A DNA stretch of 41,880 nt from an uncultured Ruminococcus sp. (GCA_902778725.1 CACYYS010000008.1:1-41880), one strand, 5' to 3'; shown: positions 1-8,115, counted from the first letter of the stretch. The notes: generated by a model not told the origin, from the letters alone. Numbers and translations: made by a program.

Positions 1-391
1 TGAGGGGCCCGAAGTCGGTCATCGCGCCGATCCCGATGAAGATCAGGCAGGGATAGAGACAGGTCTTGACGCCGATATAGAGGATATCCAGAAGTCCGCC
101 CTCCGCAAGGATGCGGCCGTAATCATGATAATAGGGGGATCCCTCCGTCATAAAATCGGCCCAGAACGAGGCGTGATACATTTCGCTCCCCGGGACGATC
201 GCGGTCAGGTTGGTGAGCAGCATCCCGAAGGCGATGCCGACGAGGAGCAGCGGCTCGAACTTCTTTTTGATCCCGAGATAGAGGAGAAAGAGCGAGAGAA
301 GGATCATCACGAGATTGCCCCAATGCTCGGAAAACTCGCCGAACAGATGGTAAAACCCCGTGTCCTTCAGAAAAGTCACAAGTCTTTCCAT
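1..391 (-). CDS. Na+-translocating decarboxylase beta subunit, N-terminal part (runs off window)
   Basis: Integral-membrane beta subunit of the biotin-dependent sodium-pumping decarboxylases (oxaloacetate, methylmalonyl-CoA or glutaconyl-CoA type). It removes CO2 from carboxybiotin and couples this to Na+ export. The visible 130 residues start MERLVTFLKDTGFYHLFGEF. They contain hydrophobic segments at about 26-45 and 48-63, then another ending in IGIGAMTDFGPL, a stretch typical of OadB/MmdB. The ATG at 391 lies 11 bases after the stop of the biotin-carrier gene, so the two are surely cotranscribed. The gene is cut by the window edge. The substrate (oxaloacetate versus an acyl-CoA) cannot be decided because the carboxyltransferase alpha subunit is not in view. 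Family assignment is strong, substrate open. Confidence 0.93.
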   Translation of the reverse strand, partial: MERLVTFLKDTGFYHLFGEFSEHWGNLVMILLSLFLLYLGIKKKFEPLLLVGIAFGMLLTNLTAIVPGSEMYHASFWADFMTEGSPYYHDYGRILAEGGLLDILYIGVKTCLYPCLIFIGIGAMTDFGPL

Positions 392-402
392 AGCGACGGC
401 CC

Positions 403-756
403 TTACTCGATCACGCAGAGAAGAGCTCCGGAGTCCACGTTCGCGCCTTTCGCGACCGCAACGGACGCGATCTTCCCGTCGCAGGGGGCGAGGATCTCGT
501 TTTCCATCTTCATCGCTTCGATCACGAAGAGCAGATCGCCCTTTTTGACCGAAGCGCCGACCGCGGTCTTCACCTCAAGGACGGCGCCCGGCAGCGGAGA
601 ACTGACGGTCGTTTTGCCGGATGCGGCGGGCGACGCGGGAGCCGCGGGCGCGGGAGCGGCCTCTTTTGCGGAGGCCCCTTTCGTTTCGGCGGCATCCACC
701 GCTTCCAGTTCGATCTCATAGGTGACGCCGTTGACTTTGACTCTGTATTTTTTCAT
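403..756 (-). CDS. Biotin carboxyl carrier subunit of Na+-pumping decarboxylase
   Basis: A 117-residue biotin carrier that shuttles CO2 between the carboxyltransferase and the membrane beta subunit. Residues 1-25 form a short N-terminal strand region (MKKYRVKVNGVTYEIELE). An Ala/Pro-rich flexible linker follows at about 28-50, then a biotinyl-lipoyl domain at 51-117. The biotinylation motif EAMKMEN places the modified lysine at K83, and the flanking glycine turns are intact. It sits between oadG-like and oadB-like genes in one minus-strand operon. The start is clear from homology, but no Shine-Dalgarno lies at normal distance. An AAGGGAGG at 782-789 is separated from the ATG by a small hairpin (reported as a finding). 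Function is confident; which decarboxylase it serves is not. Confidence 0.95.
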   Translation of the reverse strand: MKKYRVKVNGVTYEIELEAVDAAETKGASAKEAAPAPAAPASPAASGKTTVSSPLPGAVLEVKTAVGASVKKGDLLFVIEAMKMENEILAPCDGKIASVAVAKGANVDSGALLCVIE

Positions 757-796
757 TGTGTTACCAGGGGACGAATCCCTGCCTCCCTTGAATTAT

Positions 797-1105
797 TTAT
801 TGATCGATTTTACGGAAAGAATGGACGCGGAGCGCGGACACGTCGGTCCCGAGTTCCTCCGCGATCACCGCGCATACCGCGGCAAGGACGGCGCCGCGTT
901 CCGCCGGATCCGGACCGGGCGCGGAAGCGGGGACCGGCTTTTTCTCCGCGAAGGCGCGGAAGATGCAGCCGAAAAGCGCGCAGATGCCGACGATACAAAG
1001 AAGCCCGAAGAAAACGACGCCGATGCCGAGCAGGACCACGGCAAGGTCGGAAGGGGCTGTCTCCGCCGCAAGCGCAGCCGGGGAAAGCCATGCCAAAACA
1101 CCCAT
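797..1105 (-). CDS. Sodium pump decarboxylase gamma/delta subunit (OadG family)
   Basis: Small membrane subunit of 102 residues that holds the decarboxylase complex together. The N-terminus (MGVLAWLSPAALAAETAP) looks like a signal or lumenal segment. It is followed by one clear transmembrane helix at about 20-48 (DLAVVLLGIGVVFFGLLCIV...) and a cytoplasmic Pro/Ala-rich stretch. The C-terminal 35 residues (AVLAAVCAVIAEELG...) are typical of OadG. The start at 1105 is chosen because GGAGG lies 7 bases upstream (1113-1117) and because a consensus promoter at 1187-1215 makes the longer upstream reading frame untranslatable. It is first in the operon, with 40 bases before the biotin-carrier gene. 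Gamma versus delta naming depends on the substrate. Confidence 0.88.
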   Translation of the reverse strand: MGVLAWLSPAALAAETAPSDLAVVLLGIGVVFFGLLCIVGICALFGCIFRAFAEKKPVPASAPGPDPAERGAVLAAVCAVIAEELGTDVSALRVHSFRKIDQ

Positions 1106-1186
1106 AAGCAAACCTCCGTTCAATGAAGCTGCGGAGATCCGGACCGGGAAAAAACCTCCCGTCTTCCGACAACCGCAATCAAAGAT

Positions 1187-1215
1187 ATAGTAACATAAAT
1201 AACAAAAATAGTCAA
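1187..1215 (-). promoter_or_regulatory. SigA-type promoter of the decarboxylase operon
   Basis: On the minus strand, -35 TTGACT (1215-1210), a 17-base spacer, and -10 TACTAT (1192-1187) preceded by TGT (extended -10). Transcription should begin near 1180, giving a leader of about 75 bases before the gamma-subunit ATG at 1105. Confidence 0.85.
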
Positions 1216-1280
1216 CCAATTTCTGCCCATAATATTATACGAAAATCCCGTCGCCCCGCTCTTTTTTCTTGTCGTTTTGC

Positions 1281-1315
1281 GGAAAGGAAAAACCGCGGCG
1301 GAAAATCCGCCGCGG
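1281..1315 (-). terminator. Intrinsic terminator of the ArsR gene
   Basis: Perfect 10-bp stem (1293-1302 with 1306-1315) with a 3-base loop. On the minus strand it is followed by a T-rich run (1292-1281). It lies 14 bases beyond the stop codon of the regulator gene and separates it from the decarboxylase promoter. Confidence 0.9.
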
Positions 1316-1328
1316 CAAAGGACGTTTT

Positions 1329-2423
1329 TTATTTTTCCCGGAAGATGCGGTCAAGCTGATCCGCCAGACGGAGGAGCTGCTCGGTATTCGCGCGGTAATA
1401 GACCCGATTCGCTTCCCTCTGCTCCCGGATCAGCCCCTGCTCGGCGAGCTGGGAGACGTGATGGGAGACGGTCGCCGTGCTGATCCCGAGCGCCTTGGAA
1501 AGCTGGAGACCGTAGACCGGTCTTCCCGCCGTCTGCCGCAGGATCTCGAACTTGCTGGGATCGCCGAGAACGCGCAGCGCGCGGCATAACTCCTTTTCGT
1601 CAAAAGGTTTTTCCGCGATCTGGCGGAGCGGGAGAGAGAGGACTCCGGCATAGAAAAAGTCGCAGACGGTCTTGCCCGTGTATGCCATCAGATAATCGGC
1701 GGACGCCGCCGCGGTCAGGGACGGCACGATGTAAAGGATATCCGGCTCCTTGACGGAAACGTCCGGATAGTTCTCGGAGAGGAAGCGGACCGGGTCGGAC
1801 GCGCCCGTCATTTTGTAATTGGCGGTAAACCACTCGACGTGATGCTTGACCGTTTCGTACTCTTCCACGTAGATCTCCCCCGCCTCCAGCATCAGATCCG
1901 CCACGGTAGCGCGCGTCTGCTCAAAACTGTTATAGAAGGAGCAGAGCTCCCACTTCAGCTCCGAGGAAACGGGCAGGAGCGAGATAAAGTTGAAAAACTC
2001 AGCGTAACTCTCCACCGCCGCGTCCGACTCCGGCATCGGGAACCGGTCGAGCAGGAGAGAATACATATTGGCAAAAAAAGTCGCCTTGCTCTGGGTACGG
2101 ATGCTCTCCGCATCATCGGGAAAAGCCGGTCTTTCCCGGCAGAGCGCGTCGTGGAGCATATAGGAAACCAGGGGAGCGCCGATCTCCTCCCGCACCTTGA
2201 TGAGATGCCGGAGTACGTCCTCCTCCGCCCGGAACCGCGCAAGGAAGCGATCCTCAAAAGCGATCACACTGTCAAAGCACCCGTCAAGGATCCTCGCCTC
2301 CGCCTCGCCGGCGGCTTCGCTGCGCTTCTTCAGCTCACGGAAAGACCGTCCGTCCTGCAGGGCGGTCAGCCAGCGGTAAACCTCGAAGACGATATTCGGT
2401 TTTTCCAAAAGCCTGATCTGCAT
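1329..2423 (-). CDS. ArsR-family winged-helix transcriptional regulator with long N-terminal domain
   Basis: A 364-residue protein, much longer than a classical ArsR repressor of about 100 residues. Residues 1-270 form a helical domain of unknown ligand with no recognised motif. The C-terminus (about 277-345) is an ArsR-type winged helix: LCRALRVLGDPSKFEILRQ, then LSKALGISTATVSHHVSQL as the recognition helix-turn-helix, then the wing REANRVYYRAN. No metal-binding ELCVCDL motif is seen, so metal sensing is unlikely. The ATG at 2423 has GGAGGG just upstream and its own promoter at 2477-2506. Two copies of AACGTCTAA (2452-2460, 2532-2540) lie in its upstream region and may be operators. Targets are unknown; the decarboxylase operon just downstream is a candidate. 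Confidence 0.8.
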   Translation of the reverse strand: MQIRLLEKPNIVFEVYRWLTALQDGRSFRELKKRSEAAGEAEARILDGCFDSVIAFEDRFLARFRAEEDVLRHLIKVREEIGAPLVSYMLHDALCRERPAFPDDAESIRTQSKATFFANMYSLLLDRFPMPESDAAVESYAEFFNFISLLPVSSELKWELCSFYNSFEQTRATVADLMLEAGEIYVEEYETVKHHVEWFTANYKMTGASDPVRFLSENYPDVSVKEPDILYIVPSLTAAASADYLMAYTGKTVCDFFYAGVLSLPLRQIAEKPFDEKELCRALRVLGDPSKFEILRQTAGRPVYGLQLSKALGISTATVSHHVSQLAEQGLIREQREANRVYYRANTEQLLRLADQLDRIFREK

Positions 2424-2476
2424 GATCCCTCCGGGAAAAGATAATGTGACAAACGTCTAACTTTTCCGTGTTTTTT

Positions 2477-2506
2477 ATTGTAACACACCCAAAAAGTCCT
2501 TGTCAA
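2477..2506 (-). promoter_or_regulatory. Promoter of the ArsR-type gene
   Basis: Minus-strand -35 TTGACA (2506-2501), 18-base spacer, -10 TACAAT (2482-2477) with a TGT extension. AACGTCTAA at 2452-2460 lies just downstream of the predicted start point, where a repressor could block elongation or promoter clearance. Confidence 0.82.
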
Positions 2507-2584
2507 TACCTTTTTCCGATAATATTTCATGAACGTCTAATCTCGTTTTGCATCTTCCATTTCCATCAAATTTCGAAAAAAGTC

Positions 2585-2613
2585 TTGAAAAAAAGAGAAA
2601 AATATGCTAACAT
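2585..2613 (+). promoter_or_regulatory. Promoter of typA
   Basis: -35 TTGAAA (2585-2590), 17-base spacer, -10 TAACAT (2608-2613) preceded by TGC. The leader before the GTG start at 2651 is about 30 bases. Confidence 0.72.
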
Positions 2614-2650
2614 AAAAAACTGTTAATTTTACCGATAGGCGGGTACTGCA

Positions 2651-4486
2651 GTGAAAAGAAATGATTTAAGAAACATTGCCATCATCGCTCACGTCGACCA
2701 CGGCAAAACGACCCTGGTCGACGAGATGCTCAAGCAGGGCGGAATCTACCGCGAGAATCAGGTGACGGAGGAGCGCGTGATGGACTCCAACGCGATCGAG
2801 CGCGAGCGCGGCATCACCATCCTCGCAAAGAACACCGCCGTCCATTACAAGGACGTTAAGATCAATATCGTTGACACGCCCGGCCACGCCGACTTCGGCG
2901 GCGAGGTGGAACGGGTCCTCAAGATGGTGAACGGCGTCCTGCTCCTTGTGGACGCGGCGGAAGGTCCGATGCCGCAGACCCGCTTCGTTCTCGAACGGGC
3001 TCTCGCTCTCAAGCACCGCGTGATCGTCGTCATCAACAAGATCGACAAACCGGACGCGCGCATCGAGGAGGTCGAGGAAGAAGTCCTGGAGCTCCTGCTC
3101 GATCTCAACGCGACGGACGAACAGCTTGACTCTCCGATGATCTTCTGCTCCGGACGGGAGGGAACCGCTTCCCTTTCCCCGTTTGAAAAAGGAACGGACC
3201 TCCGTCCGCTCTTTGATACCATCCTCGACTACATCCCCGCGCCCGAGGGAGACGAAAACGGCGAACTCCAGCTCCTCGTCTCCTCCGTCGACTACAACGA
3301 CTACGTCGGACGGATCGGGATCGGGCGGATCGAGCGCGGCACGATCCGCGTCAATCAGGACGCGATGATCTCCAACTTCCACGCCGGCTTCACGCCGAAA
3401 AAGACAAGGATCGTTTCCCTCTCGCAGATCGACGGGCTCTCCCGCGTCCCGGTAACGGAGGCGAAGATGGGCGACATCATCTGCTTCTCCGGCGCCGAGG
3501 ATATCAACATCGGCGATACCATCACCTCCGTCACCTGCGTCGAACCGCTGGAGTTCGTCAAGGTCAGCGAGCCGACGATGGAGATGACCTTTTCGGTCAA
3601 CGACAGCCCCCTTGCCGGCCGGGAGGGAAAATTCGTCACCAGCCGCCATCTGCGCGAGCGTCTCTACCGCGAGACGCTCAAGGACGTCTCTATCCGCATC
3701 TCGGACGGCGACACGACCGACTCCTTCAAGGTGGCGGGGCGCGGCGAGATGCATCTCTCCATCCTGATCGAGACGATGCGCCGCGAGGGATACGAGCTCT
3801 CCTGCAGCACGCCGCGCGTCCTCTTTCAGGAGATCGACGGCGTACGCTGCGAGCCGGTGGAGCGGGTCACGATCGACTGCCCGCAGGAATACATGGGCTC
3901 CGTCATGGAAAAGCTCGGCTCCCGCAAGGGCGAGCTGCAGGACATGGAGCAGCACGGTTCCCGGATGCGCCTGATCTATCTGATCCCTTCCCGCGCGCTC
4001 TTCGGCTATCGCAGCGAGTTCATGACCGACACGAGGGGCGAGGGCATCATCAATTCCATCTTTGAAAACTATCAGCCCTTCAAGGGCGAGGTGACGACAA
4101 GATTCACCGGTTCCCTTGTCGCCTCTGAAGCGGGCGTGGCGACCTCCTACGGTCTCTTCAACGCCCAGGACCGCGGCGCGCTCTTCATCGGCGTGCAGAC
4201 CGAGGTGTACGAAGGGATGATCGTCGGCGAAAATCCGAAGGCGGGCGACATCACCCTCAACGTCTGCAAGGAAAAGCATCTGACCGCTATCCGTTCCAAG
4301 GGCGCTGACGAGGCGCTCACCCTCACGCCGCCGAAGATCCTCAGCCTCGAACAGGCGATCGAATTCATCGCCGACGACGAGCTGATCGAGGTCACGCCGA
4401 AGAACATCCGCCTCCGCAAACGTATCCTCAATACCGAGTCCCGCCTGAAAGCGGAAAGTAAATTGAAAAAAACAGGCGGAAACTGA
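2651..4486 (+). CDS. typA: Ribosome-associated GTPase TypA/BipA
   Basis: Translational GTPase of the EF-G family that binds the ribosome and supports ribosome assembly and stress growth. It has 611 residues, the usual length. The G1 loop is AHVDHGKT (13-20), followed by the switch I region RERGITILAKNT, G3 DTPGHADFGGEV and G4 NKID. The beta-barrel, EF-G-like III/V domains and the TypA-specific C-terminal domain follow without interruption. The start is GTG at 2651, with a modest AGGCGGG about 7 bases upstream; MKRNDLRNIAIIAH matches the family N-terminus. It has its own promoter (2585-2613). No terminator follows: the tRNA promoter begins directly after the TGA stop, so read-through into the tRNA is possible. 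Confidence 0.98.
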   Translation: MKRNDLRNIAIIAHVDHGKTTLVDEMLKQGGIYRENQVTEERVMDSNAIERERGITILAKNTAVHYKDVKINIVDTPGHADFGGEVERVLKMVNGVLLLVDAAEGPMPQTRFVLERALALKHRVIVVINKIDKPDARIEEVEEEVLELLLDLNATDEQLDSPMIFCSGREGTASLSPFEKGTDLRPLFDTILDYIPAPEGDENGELQLLVSSVDYNDYVGRIGIGRIERGTIRVNQDAMISNFHAGFTPKKTRIVSLSQIDGLSRVPVTEAKMGDIICFSGAEDINIGDTITSVTCVEPLEFVKVSEPTMEMTFSVNDSPLAGREGKFVTSRHLRERLYRETLKDVSIRISDGDTTDSFKVAGRGEMHLSILIETMRREGYELSCSTPRVLFQEIDGVRCEPVERVTIDCPQEYMGSVMEKLGSRKGELQDMEQHGSRMRLIYLIPSRALFGYRSEFMTDTRGEGIINSIFENYQPFKGEVTTRFTGSLVASEAGVATSYGLFNAQDRGALFIGVQTEVYEGMIVGENPKAGDITLNVCKEKHLTAIRSKGADEALTLTPPKILSLEQAIEFIADDELIEVTPKNIRLRKRILNTESRLKAESKLKKTGGN

Positions 4487-4515
4487 TTGACATTTCCGAA
4501 ACGCCGTGCTATAAT
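4487..4515 (+). promoter_or_regulatory. Perfect-consensus promoter of tRNA-Val
   Basis: TTGACA (4487-4492), exactly 17 bases, TATAAT (4510-4515), with an extended -10 TGC. It starts on the base after the typA stop codon. The predicted start point is about 7 bases before the mature tRNA 5' end. Confidence 0.93.
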
Positions 4516-4529
4516 ACAAGCACGGCTCC

Positions 4530-4606
<77 letters not shown>

Positions 4607-4609
4607 TTC

Positions 4610-4640
4610 AAAAGGCACTTGCGAACGCAAGTGCCTTTTG
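4610..4640 (+). terminator. Intrinsic terminator of tRNA-Val
   Basis: Inverted repeat 4610-4623 / 4626-4639, GC-rich core GGCACTTGCG paired with CGCAAGTGCC, A-run before and TTTT after. It begins 4 bases after the encoded CCA. Confidence 0.88.
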
Positions 4641-4685
4641 TCATAAGATCCGTTTTCCGGAACTGATGAAAGGAGATCCCGTAAG

Positions 4686-5276
4686 ATGAAAAAAGGAATC
4701 CTGCTTCCCGTTCTTTTTCTCTCCGCTCTCTTCCTCTTTTCCTGCCGGGCGGCGACAGAGACAGGGCCCGTATTCGATGCCGTCCTGCCTGCCGAAAAGG
4801 CGCTGGAAGCCGCAAAAAAAGAGGACGTCGTGGTCATCGAGAACTCACGCTGCACGTCCGGCAAAAAGCTCTGGGACGCTTTTTACGCGAAGACCGAAAA
4901 GAAGGAACCTGCCTCCGTCGTCTGCGCCTCCTTCCGTACGCTTGACAAGGAAAGCGTGAGCGAGGAATTATATAAAGCGCAAAAGGACCGGTATCCGCAG
5001 CTGACCTTTACTCTGATCGAGTTCGACGGAGAAACCTTCCGGGCAAGAACGCGGCTGAGCACGGTGGAAAAGGCGGACGACACAGGATCCTACCGGTATC
5101 TCCTCCATCTGAGCGGCGATATGCCCCCTTCCGCGCGGTACGCGCACTACGATCATTACGTCCTCTCCGACGATCCCTCCCTGACGTGGGAACAGATCCT
5201 GGCCGTGTATGTAAGTTCCTCGGCCCACCCCGTCATCCCCCGGCATTTTCCCGTTTTTTCCTCTTATACCGACTGA
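4686..5276 (+). CDS. Predicted lipoprotein of unknown function
   Basis: A 196-residue protein with a lipoprotein signal peptide: MKKG, hydrophobic [13 protein letters not shown], then lipobox LFSC with the lipidated Cys at position 20. The mature part (about 176 residues) is hydrophilic and mixed alpha/beta, with no motif I recognise. Four cysteines follow in the first half (including NSRCTSGK and VVCASF). AAGGAG sits 9 bases before the ATG. It lies between the tRNA terminator and the trpS promoter, with no promoter of its own seen, so expression may depend on read-through past the tRNA terminator. Lipoprotein nature is confident, function unknown. Confidence 0.8.
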   Translation: MKKGILLPVLFLSALFLFSCRAATETGPVFDAVLPAEKALEAAKKEDVVVIENSRCTSGKKLWDAFYAKTEKKEPASVVCASFRTLDKESVSEELYKAQKDRYPQLTFTLIEFDGETFRARTRLSTVEKADDTGSYRYLLHLSGDMPPSARYAHYDHYVLSDDPSLTWEQILAVYVSSSAHPVIPRHFPVFSSYTD

Positions 5277-5293
5277 AACCTGCCGGCGGGAAG

Positions 5294-5322
5294 TTGACAT
5301 TTTTGCCCCGGTGTGCTACAAT
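5294..5322 (+). promoter_or_regulatory. Promoter of trpS
   Basis: TTGACA (5294-5299), 17-base spacer, TACAAT (5317-5322) with TGC extension. The leader is only about 20 bases, so there is no room for a T-box or tryptophan attenuator. Confidence 0.9.
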
Positions 5323-5350
5323 ACGCTCAAACCACAGCGGAGGAACTGCT

Positions 5351-6394
5351 ATGAAAAAGATCATTCTCACGGGCGACAGACCGACCGGCCGCCTGCATAT
5401 CGGGCATTACGTCGGCTCCCTGCGCAACCGTGTGGAGCTGCAGGAGAGTGGCGCCTACGACGAGATCAATATCATGATCGCGGACGCCCAGGCGCTGACC
5501 GACAATTTCGACAATCCCGAGAAGGTCCGCGCCAACATTCTCGAAGTGGCGCTGGACTATCTCGCCTGCGGGCTTGATCCCGCGCGCTCGACGCTCTTTA
5601 TCCAGTCACAGATCCCTGAGCTGACCGAGCTGACCTTCTATTATATGAATCTTGTCACCCTCTCCCGTCTCGAGCGCAACCCCACCGTCAAAACGGAGCT
5701 GAAATTGCGCAACTTCGAGGGGAATATCCCGATGGGATTCCTCACCTACCCCGTCAGCCAGACGGCGGATATCACCGCCTTCCGCGCCGACACCGTCCCC
5801 GTCGGGGAGGATCAGCTCCCGATGCTGGAGCAGGCGCGGGAGATCGTACGCAGCTTCAACGCCCTTTACGGCGAGACGCTGGTCGAACCGAAAGCGCTCC
5901 TCTCCCAAAACAAAGTATGCCTCCGCCTCCCCGGCACGGACGGGAAAGCGAAGATGAGCAAATCCCTCGGCAACTGCATCTATCTTGCCGACTCCGCCGA
6001 CGAGATCCGGCAAAAGATCATGTCGATGTACACCGACCCCAACCACATCCAGGTCTCCGACCCCGGCAATACCAAGGATAACCCCGTCTTCCTCTATCTC
6101 GACGCCTTCTCCGCTCCCGCGCACTTCGAGCGTTATCTCCCCGAATACGCCTCGCTTTCCGAGCTGAAGGCTCATTATGAGCGCGGGGGGCTCGGCGACG
6201 TGAAGGTCAAAAAATTCCTCAACAACGTGATGCAGGAGGTCTTAACGCCGATCCGCGCAAAGCGTGAAGAGCTGGCAAAGGATCCCGGCGCCGTGATGGA
6301 GATCCTGAAAAAAGGGAGCGAAAAAGCGCGCGAAGCGGCCGCCGCCACCCTCTCGGACGTCAAGCGGGCGATGAAGATCGACTATTTTGCGTAA
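5351..6394 (+). CDS. trpS: Tryptophan--tRNA ligase
   Basis: Class I aminoacyl-tRNA synthetase charging tRNA-Trp, 347 residues, a normal bacterial size. HIGH signature as LHIGHYVG (15-22). KMSKS intact at K201-S205 within [11 protein letters not shown]. The N-terminal [19 protein letters not shown] is characteristic. The ATG at 5351 is chosen over longer in-frame extensions because GGAGG lies about 8 bases upstream and the promoter at 5294-5322 overlaps any earlier start. A strong terminator follows at 6461-6498, so the gene is monocistronic. The usual T-box regulator is absent. Confidence 0.98.
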   Translation: MKKIILTGDRPTGRLHIGHYVGSLRNRVELQESGAYDEINIMIADAQALTDNFDNPEKVRANILEVALDYLACGLDPARSTLFIQSQIPELTELTFYYMNLVTLSRLERNPTVKTELKLRNFEGNIPMGFLTYPVSQTADITAFRADTVPVGEDQLPMLEQAREIVRSFNALYGETLVEPKALLSQNKVCLRLPGTDGKAKMSKSLGNCIYLADSADEIRQKIMSMYTDPNHIQVSDPGNTKDNPVFLYLDAFSAPAHFERYLPEYASLSELKAHYERGGLGDVKVKKFLNNVMQEVLTPIRAKREELAKDPGAVMEILKKGSEKAREAAAATLSDVKRAMKIDYFA

Positions 6395-6460
6395 TCAAAA
6401 AACAGTACGTGAAAACCGGTCGACTCGGAAAAACAGATCTTCGTCTTAAACCATAGAAGT

Positions 6461-6498
6461 AAAACCCTCTGCCGTATGGAAAACGGCAGAGGGTTTTT
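6461..6498 (+). terminator. Intrinsic terminator after trpS
   Basis: A 15-bp inverted repeat (6461-6475 with 6483-6497), 7-base loop, TTTTT at the end and AAAA at the start. It could also stop transcription arriving on the minus strand from the lipoprotein gene ending at 6580. Confidence 0.92.
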
Positions 6499-6579
6499 GC
6501 GTTTTGTCGCTTTAGTCAGCTTGCGAACCTGATCCGGAATGCTGCAAAATAACAGTCTTCTGTTTTATTATGAGATCGC

Positions 6580-7542
6580 TTATTTTATCGCCGCTCCACC
6601 CCACTCTATGACGGTGAAACCGTTTCTCTGCGGAGTTTCTATCGTCTGCGGCGCTATTTTAACGGGGGTTTCAAGCGGCTTGTATGCCATGAACACGCGT
6701 ATCACCGTATCCGGTTCAGGGGTGATCGTCAGCTTTGCGCTGTCCGTGTAAGCGGTCGTCTGGAACGATATGAGATTATAAGCGTTATCCTGCATTCTCG
6801 GAAGCCAATAGATGATGAATTCATTTGCTTCTTTCGCGTTCAATCCGAGTTTCGGCAGGATATCGGATAAAAACGTTACCGTTTCGGAACCTTTTACGCA
6901 GAAGCCGGCCGTCAAATCCAACTCGCCCGTGCCTTCGCCCTCCCAGTAAAGCGCGTAATACTCGCTGCCGTCCGGGAAAATCAGCGTACCGTCCGGCTTT
7001 GCGATAAAGCTTTCCCAGCCGTTTTCTTTATATTCCGGATAGGAGCAGGTTATCCCGCCGCTCACATCAAGCTTCACGGTGCAAACGGTATCTTTTTCCG
7101 GGTAAAGATAGATGATCGGTTTTTCATATACCGGCTCGCCCGCTTTACTGTCCGATTTACGCGCTGAAATCACCTTTGCTATCGTTTGTTTCGTCGAAAA
7201 GTCACCGGGATCCGTATCGCTGCCGCGGAGCGTTCGATCCTCAACTTTGTAATCCGCTCCGTCAAATATGACCGCCGCGGTGTCAAAAACCTTAAATACT
7301 TTGTTTGCTCCGGCGTATGATACGTAAACTCCGTCATTGAAATTTCCGCTGCCGGCAAAGCCGTCCTTCGATACGTAGAGCACGTAAATATATGCTATGT
7401 ATTTTTTACCCGCAACGGGTGAAAAACTGCTTGTGACCTGCTCCGGTGCAATCGGATCCGCCGCGGTATGATTCTGATTCATACAGCTTACTGTCAGCAT
7501 CATGACGGACAACAAGAGGATAACAGCTAACGTTTTTTTCAT
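6580..7542 (-). CDS. Predicted lipoprotein, conserved type of unknown function, lower GC
   Basis: A 320-residue lipoprotein. Signal MKKTLAVILLLSVMMLTVSC with lipidated Cys20, then a low-complexity linker (about 21-42). Residues from about 140 (EPVYEKPIIYLYPEKDTVCTV) to the C-terminus (GFTVIEWGGAAIK) form a beta-rich domain with conserved-looking stretches such as KPIIYLYPEK, PDGTLIFPDGSEYYALYWEG and NEFIIYWLPRM. I recall similar cell-surface proteins in gut Firmicutes but know no function. The SD AAGGAG lies about 6 bases before the ATG. Its GC and codon use are visibly lower than the flanking genes, which suggests transfer. No promoter of its own was found; it may follow the NUDIX gene. Confidence 0.82.
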   Translation of the reverse strand: MKKTLAVILLLSVMMLTVSCMNQNHTAADPIAPEQVTSSFSPVAGKKYIAYIYVLYVSKDGFAGSGNFNDGVYVSYAGANKVFKVFDTAAVIFDGADYKVEDRTLRGSDTDPGDFSTKQTIAKVISARKSDSKAGEPVYEKPIIYLYPEKDTVCTVKLDVSGGITCSYPEYKENGWESFIAKPDGTLIFPDGSEYYALYWEGEGTGELDLTAGFCVKGSETVTFLSDILPKLGLNAKEANEFIIYWLPRMQDNAYNLISFQTTAYTDSAKLTITPEPDTVIRVFMAYKPLETPVKIAPQTIETPQRNGFTVIEWGGAAIK

Positions 7543-7607
7543 TTTATTCTCCTTTCACAACGAAGTTTTTCTCGAAGCCGAACCGGAAAAATCGGCCCGT
7601 TTTTCTT

Positions 7608-8069
7608 TTACGGCTCGCCGAAATAACTCTCGGTCAGCGTATCGCCCCGGTAGCGGAGCGTCATCGTAAAGGGCTCGCCCTCCCCGTCGATCAGCGGATA
7701 AAAGAGCCGGTCGCCCTCCCACATCGGGAGCGCGAGCGCCTCCTCCTTCCCGATCCAGGCAAGTTCGCCCTCGACACAGTCGGAGAGGAGTTCCCCCTGA
7801 AAAGCGGTCGCGTGATAGAGGTACATCACCTCGTCCGGCGCCCCCTCGCAGAAGAACCGGATCCTGCCGCGGAAGCGGTAATCGGTCAGCGTAAGACCGG
7901 TCTCCTCCCGCACCTCGCGCAGAAGGCACTCCTCCGGTCCCTCCCCCTCCTCGAATTTTCCGCCGACGCCGATCCATTTTCCCTGATTGACGTCTTTTTT
8001 CTTTTTCGTGCGGTGCATCAGGAGGTACTTGCCGTCCCGCTCGATATAGCATAAAGTCGATCGGATCAT
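7608..8069 (-). CDS. NUDIX hydrolase (MutT-like, possible 8-oxo-dGTP diphosphatase)
   Basis: A 153-residue NUDIX protein hydrolysing a nucleoside-diphosphate-linked substrate. The NUDIX box is complete: GKFEEGEGPEECLLREVREE followed by TGL, matching GX5EX7REUXEEXGU at about residues 39-61. The N-terminus MIRSTLCYIERDGKYLLMHR is typical of MutT/8-oxo-dGTP diphosphatases. The ATG at 8069 is set by homology; longer frames read antisense-like sequence inside gapdh. No Shine-Dalgarno precedes it. The gapdh terminator stem ends only 9 bases upstream, so expression probably depends on read-through from gapdh. Substrate is inferred from family resemblance only. Confidence 0.87.
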   Translation of the reverse strand: MIRSTLCYIERDGKYLLMHRTKKKKDVNQGKWIGVGGKFEEGEGPEECLLREVREETGLTLTDYRFRGRIRFFCEGAPDEVMYLYHATAFQGELLSDCVEGELAWIGKEEALALPMWEGDRLFYPLIDGEGEPFTMTLRYRGDTLTESYFGEP

Positions 8070-8078
8070 CTTACAAAG

Positions 8079-8104
8079 AAAGGGAGAGGCGAGCCTCTCC
8101 CTTT
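8079..8104 (-). terminator. Intrinsic terminator after gapdh
   Basis: An 11-bp perfect stem (8079-8089 with 8094-8104) and a CGAG-type tetraloop. On the minus strand it is followed by TTTCTTTG. It lies between the gapdh stop (8116) and the NUDIX start (8069), so it probably attenuates the downstream gene. Confidence 0.82.
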
Positions 8105-8115
8105 TCCCTTCCCTT

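Noticed and set aside
797..1219. Longer OadG reading frame from a TTG at 1219
   Set aside because: The TTG lies inside the -35 box of a consensus promoter; the ATG at 1105 has GGAGG in front.
5300..5350. T-box or attenuator for trpS
   Set aside because: The leader is only about 20 bases long and holds no specifier or antiterminator structure.
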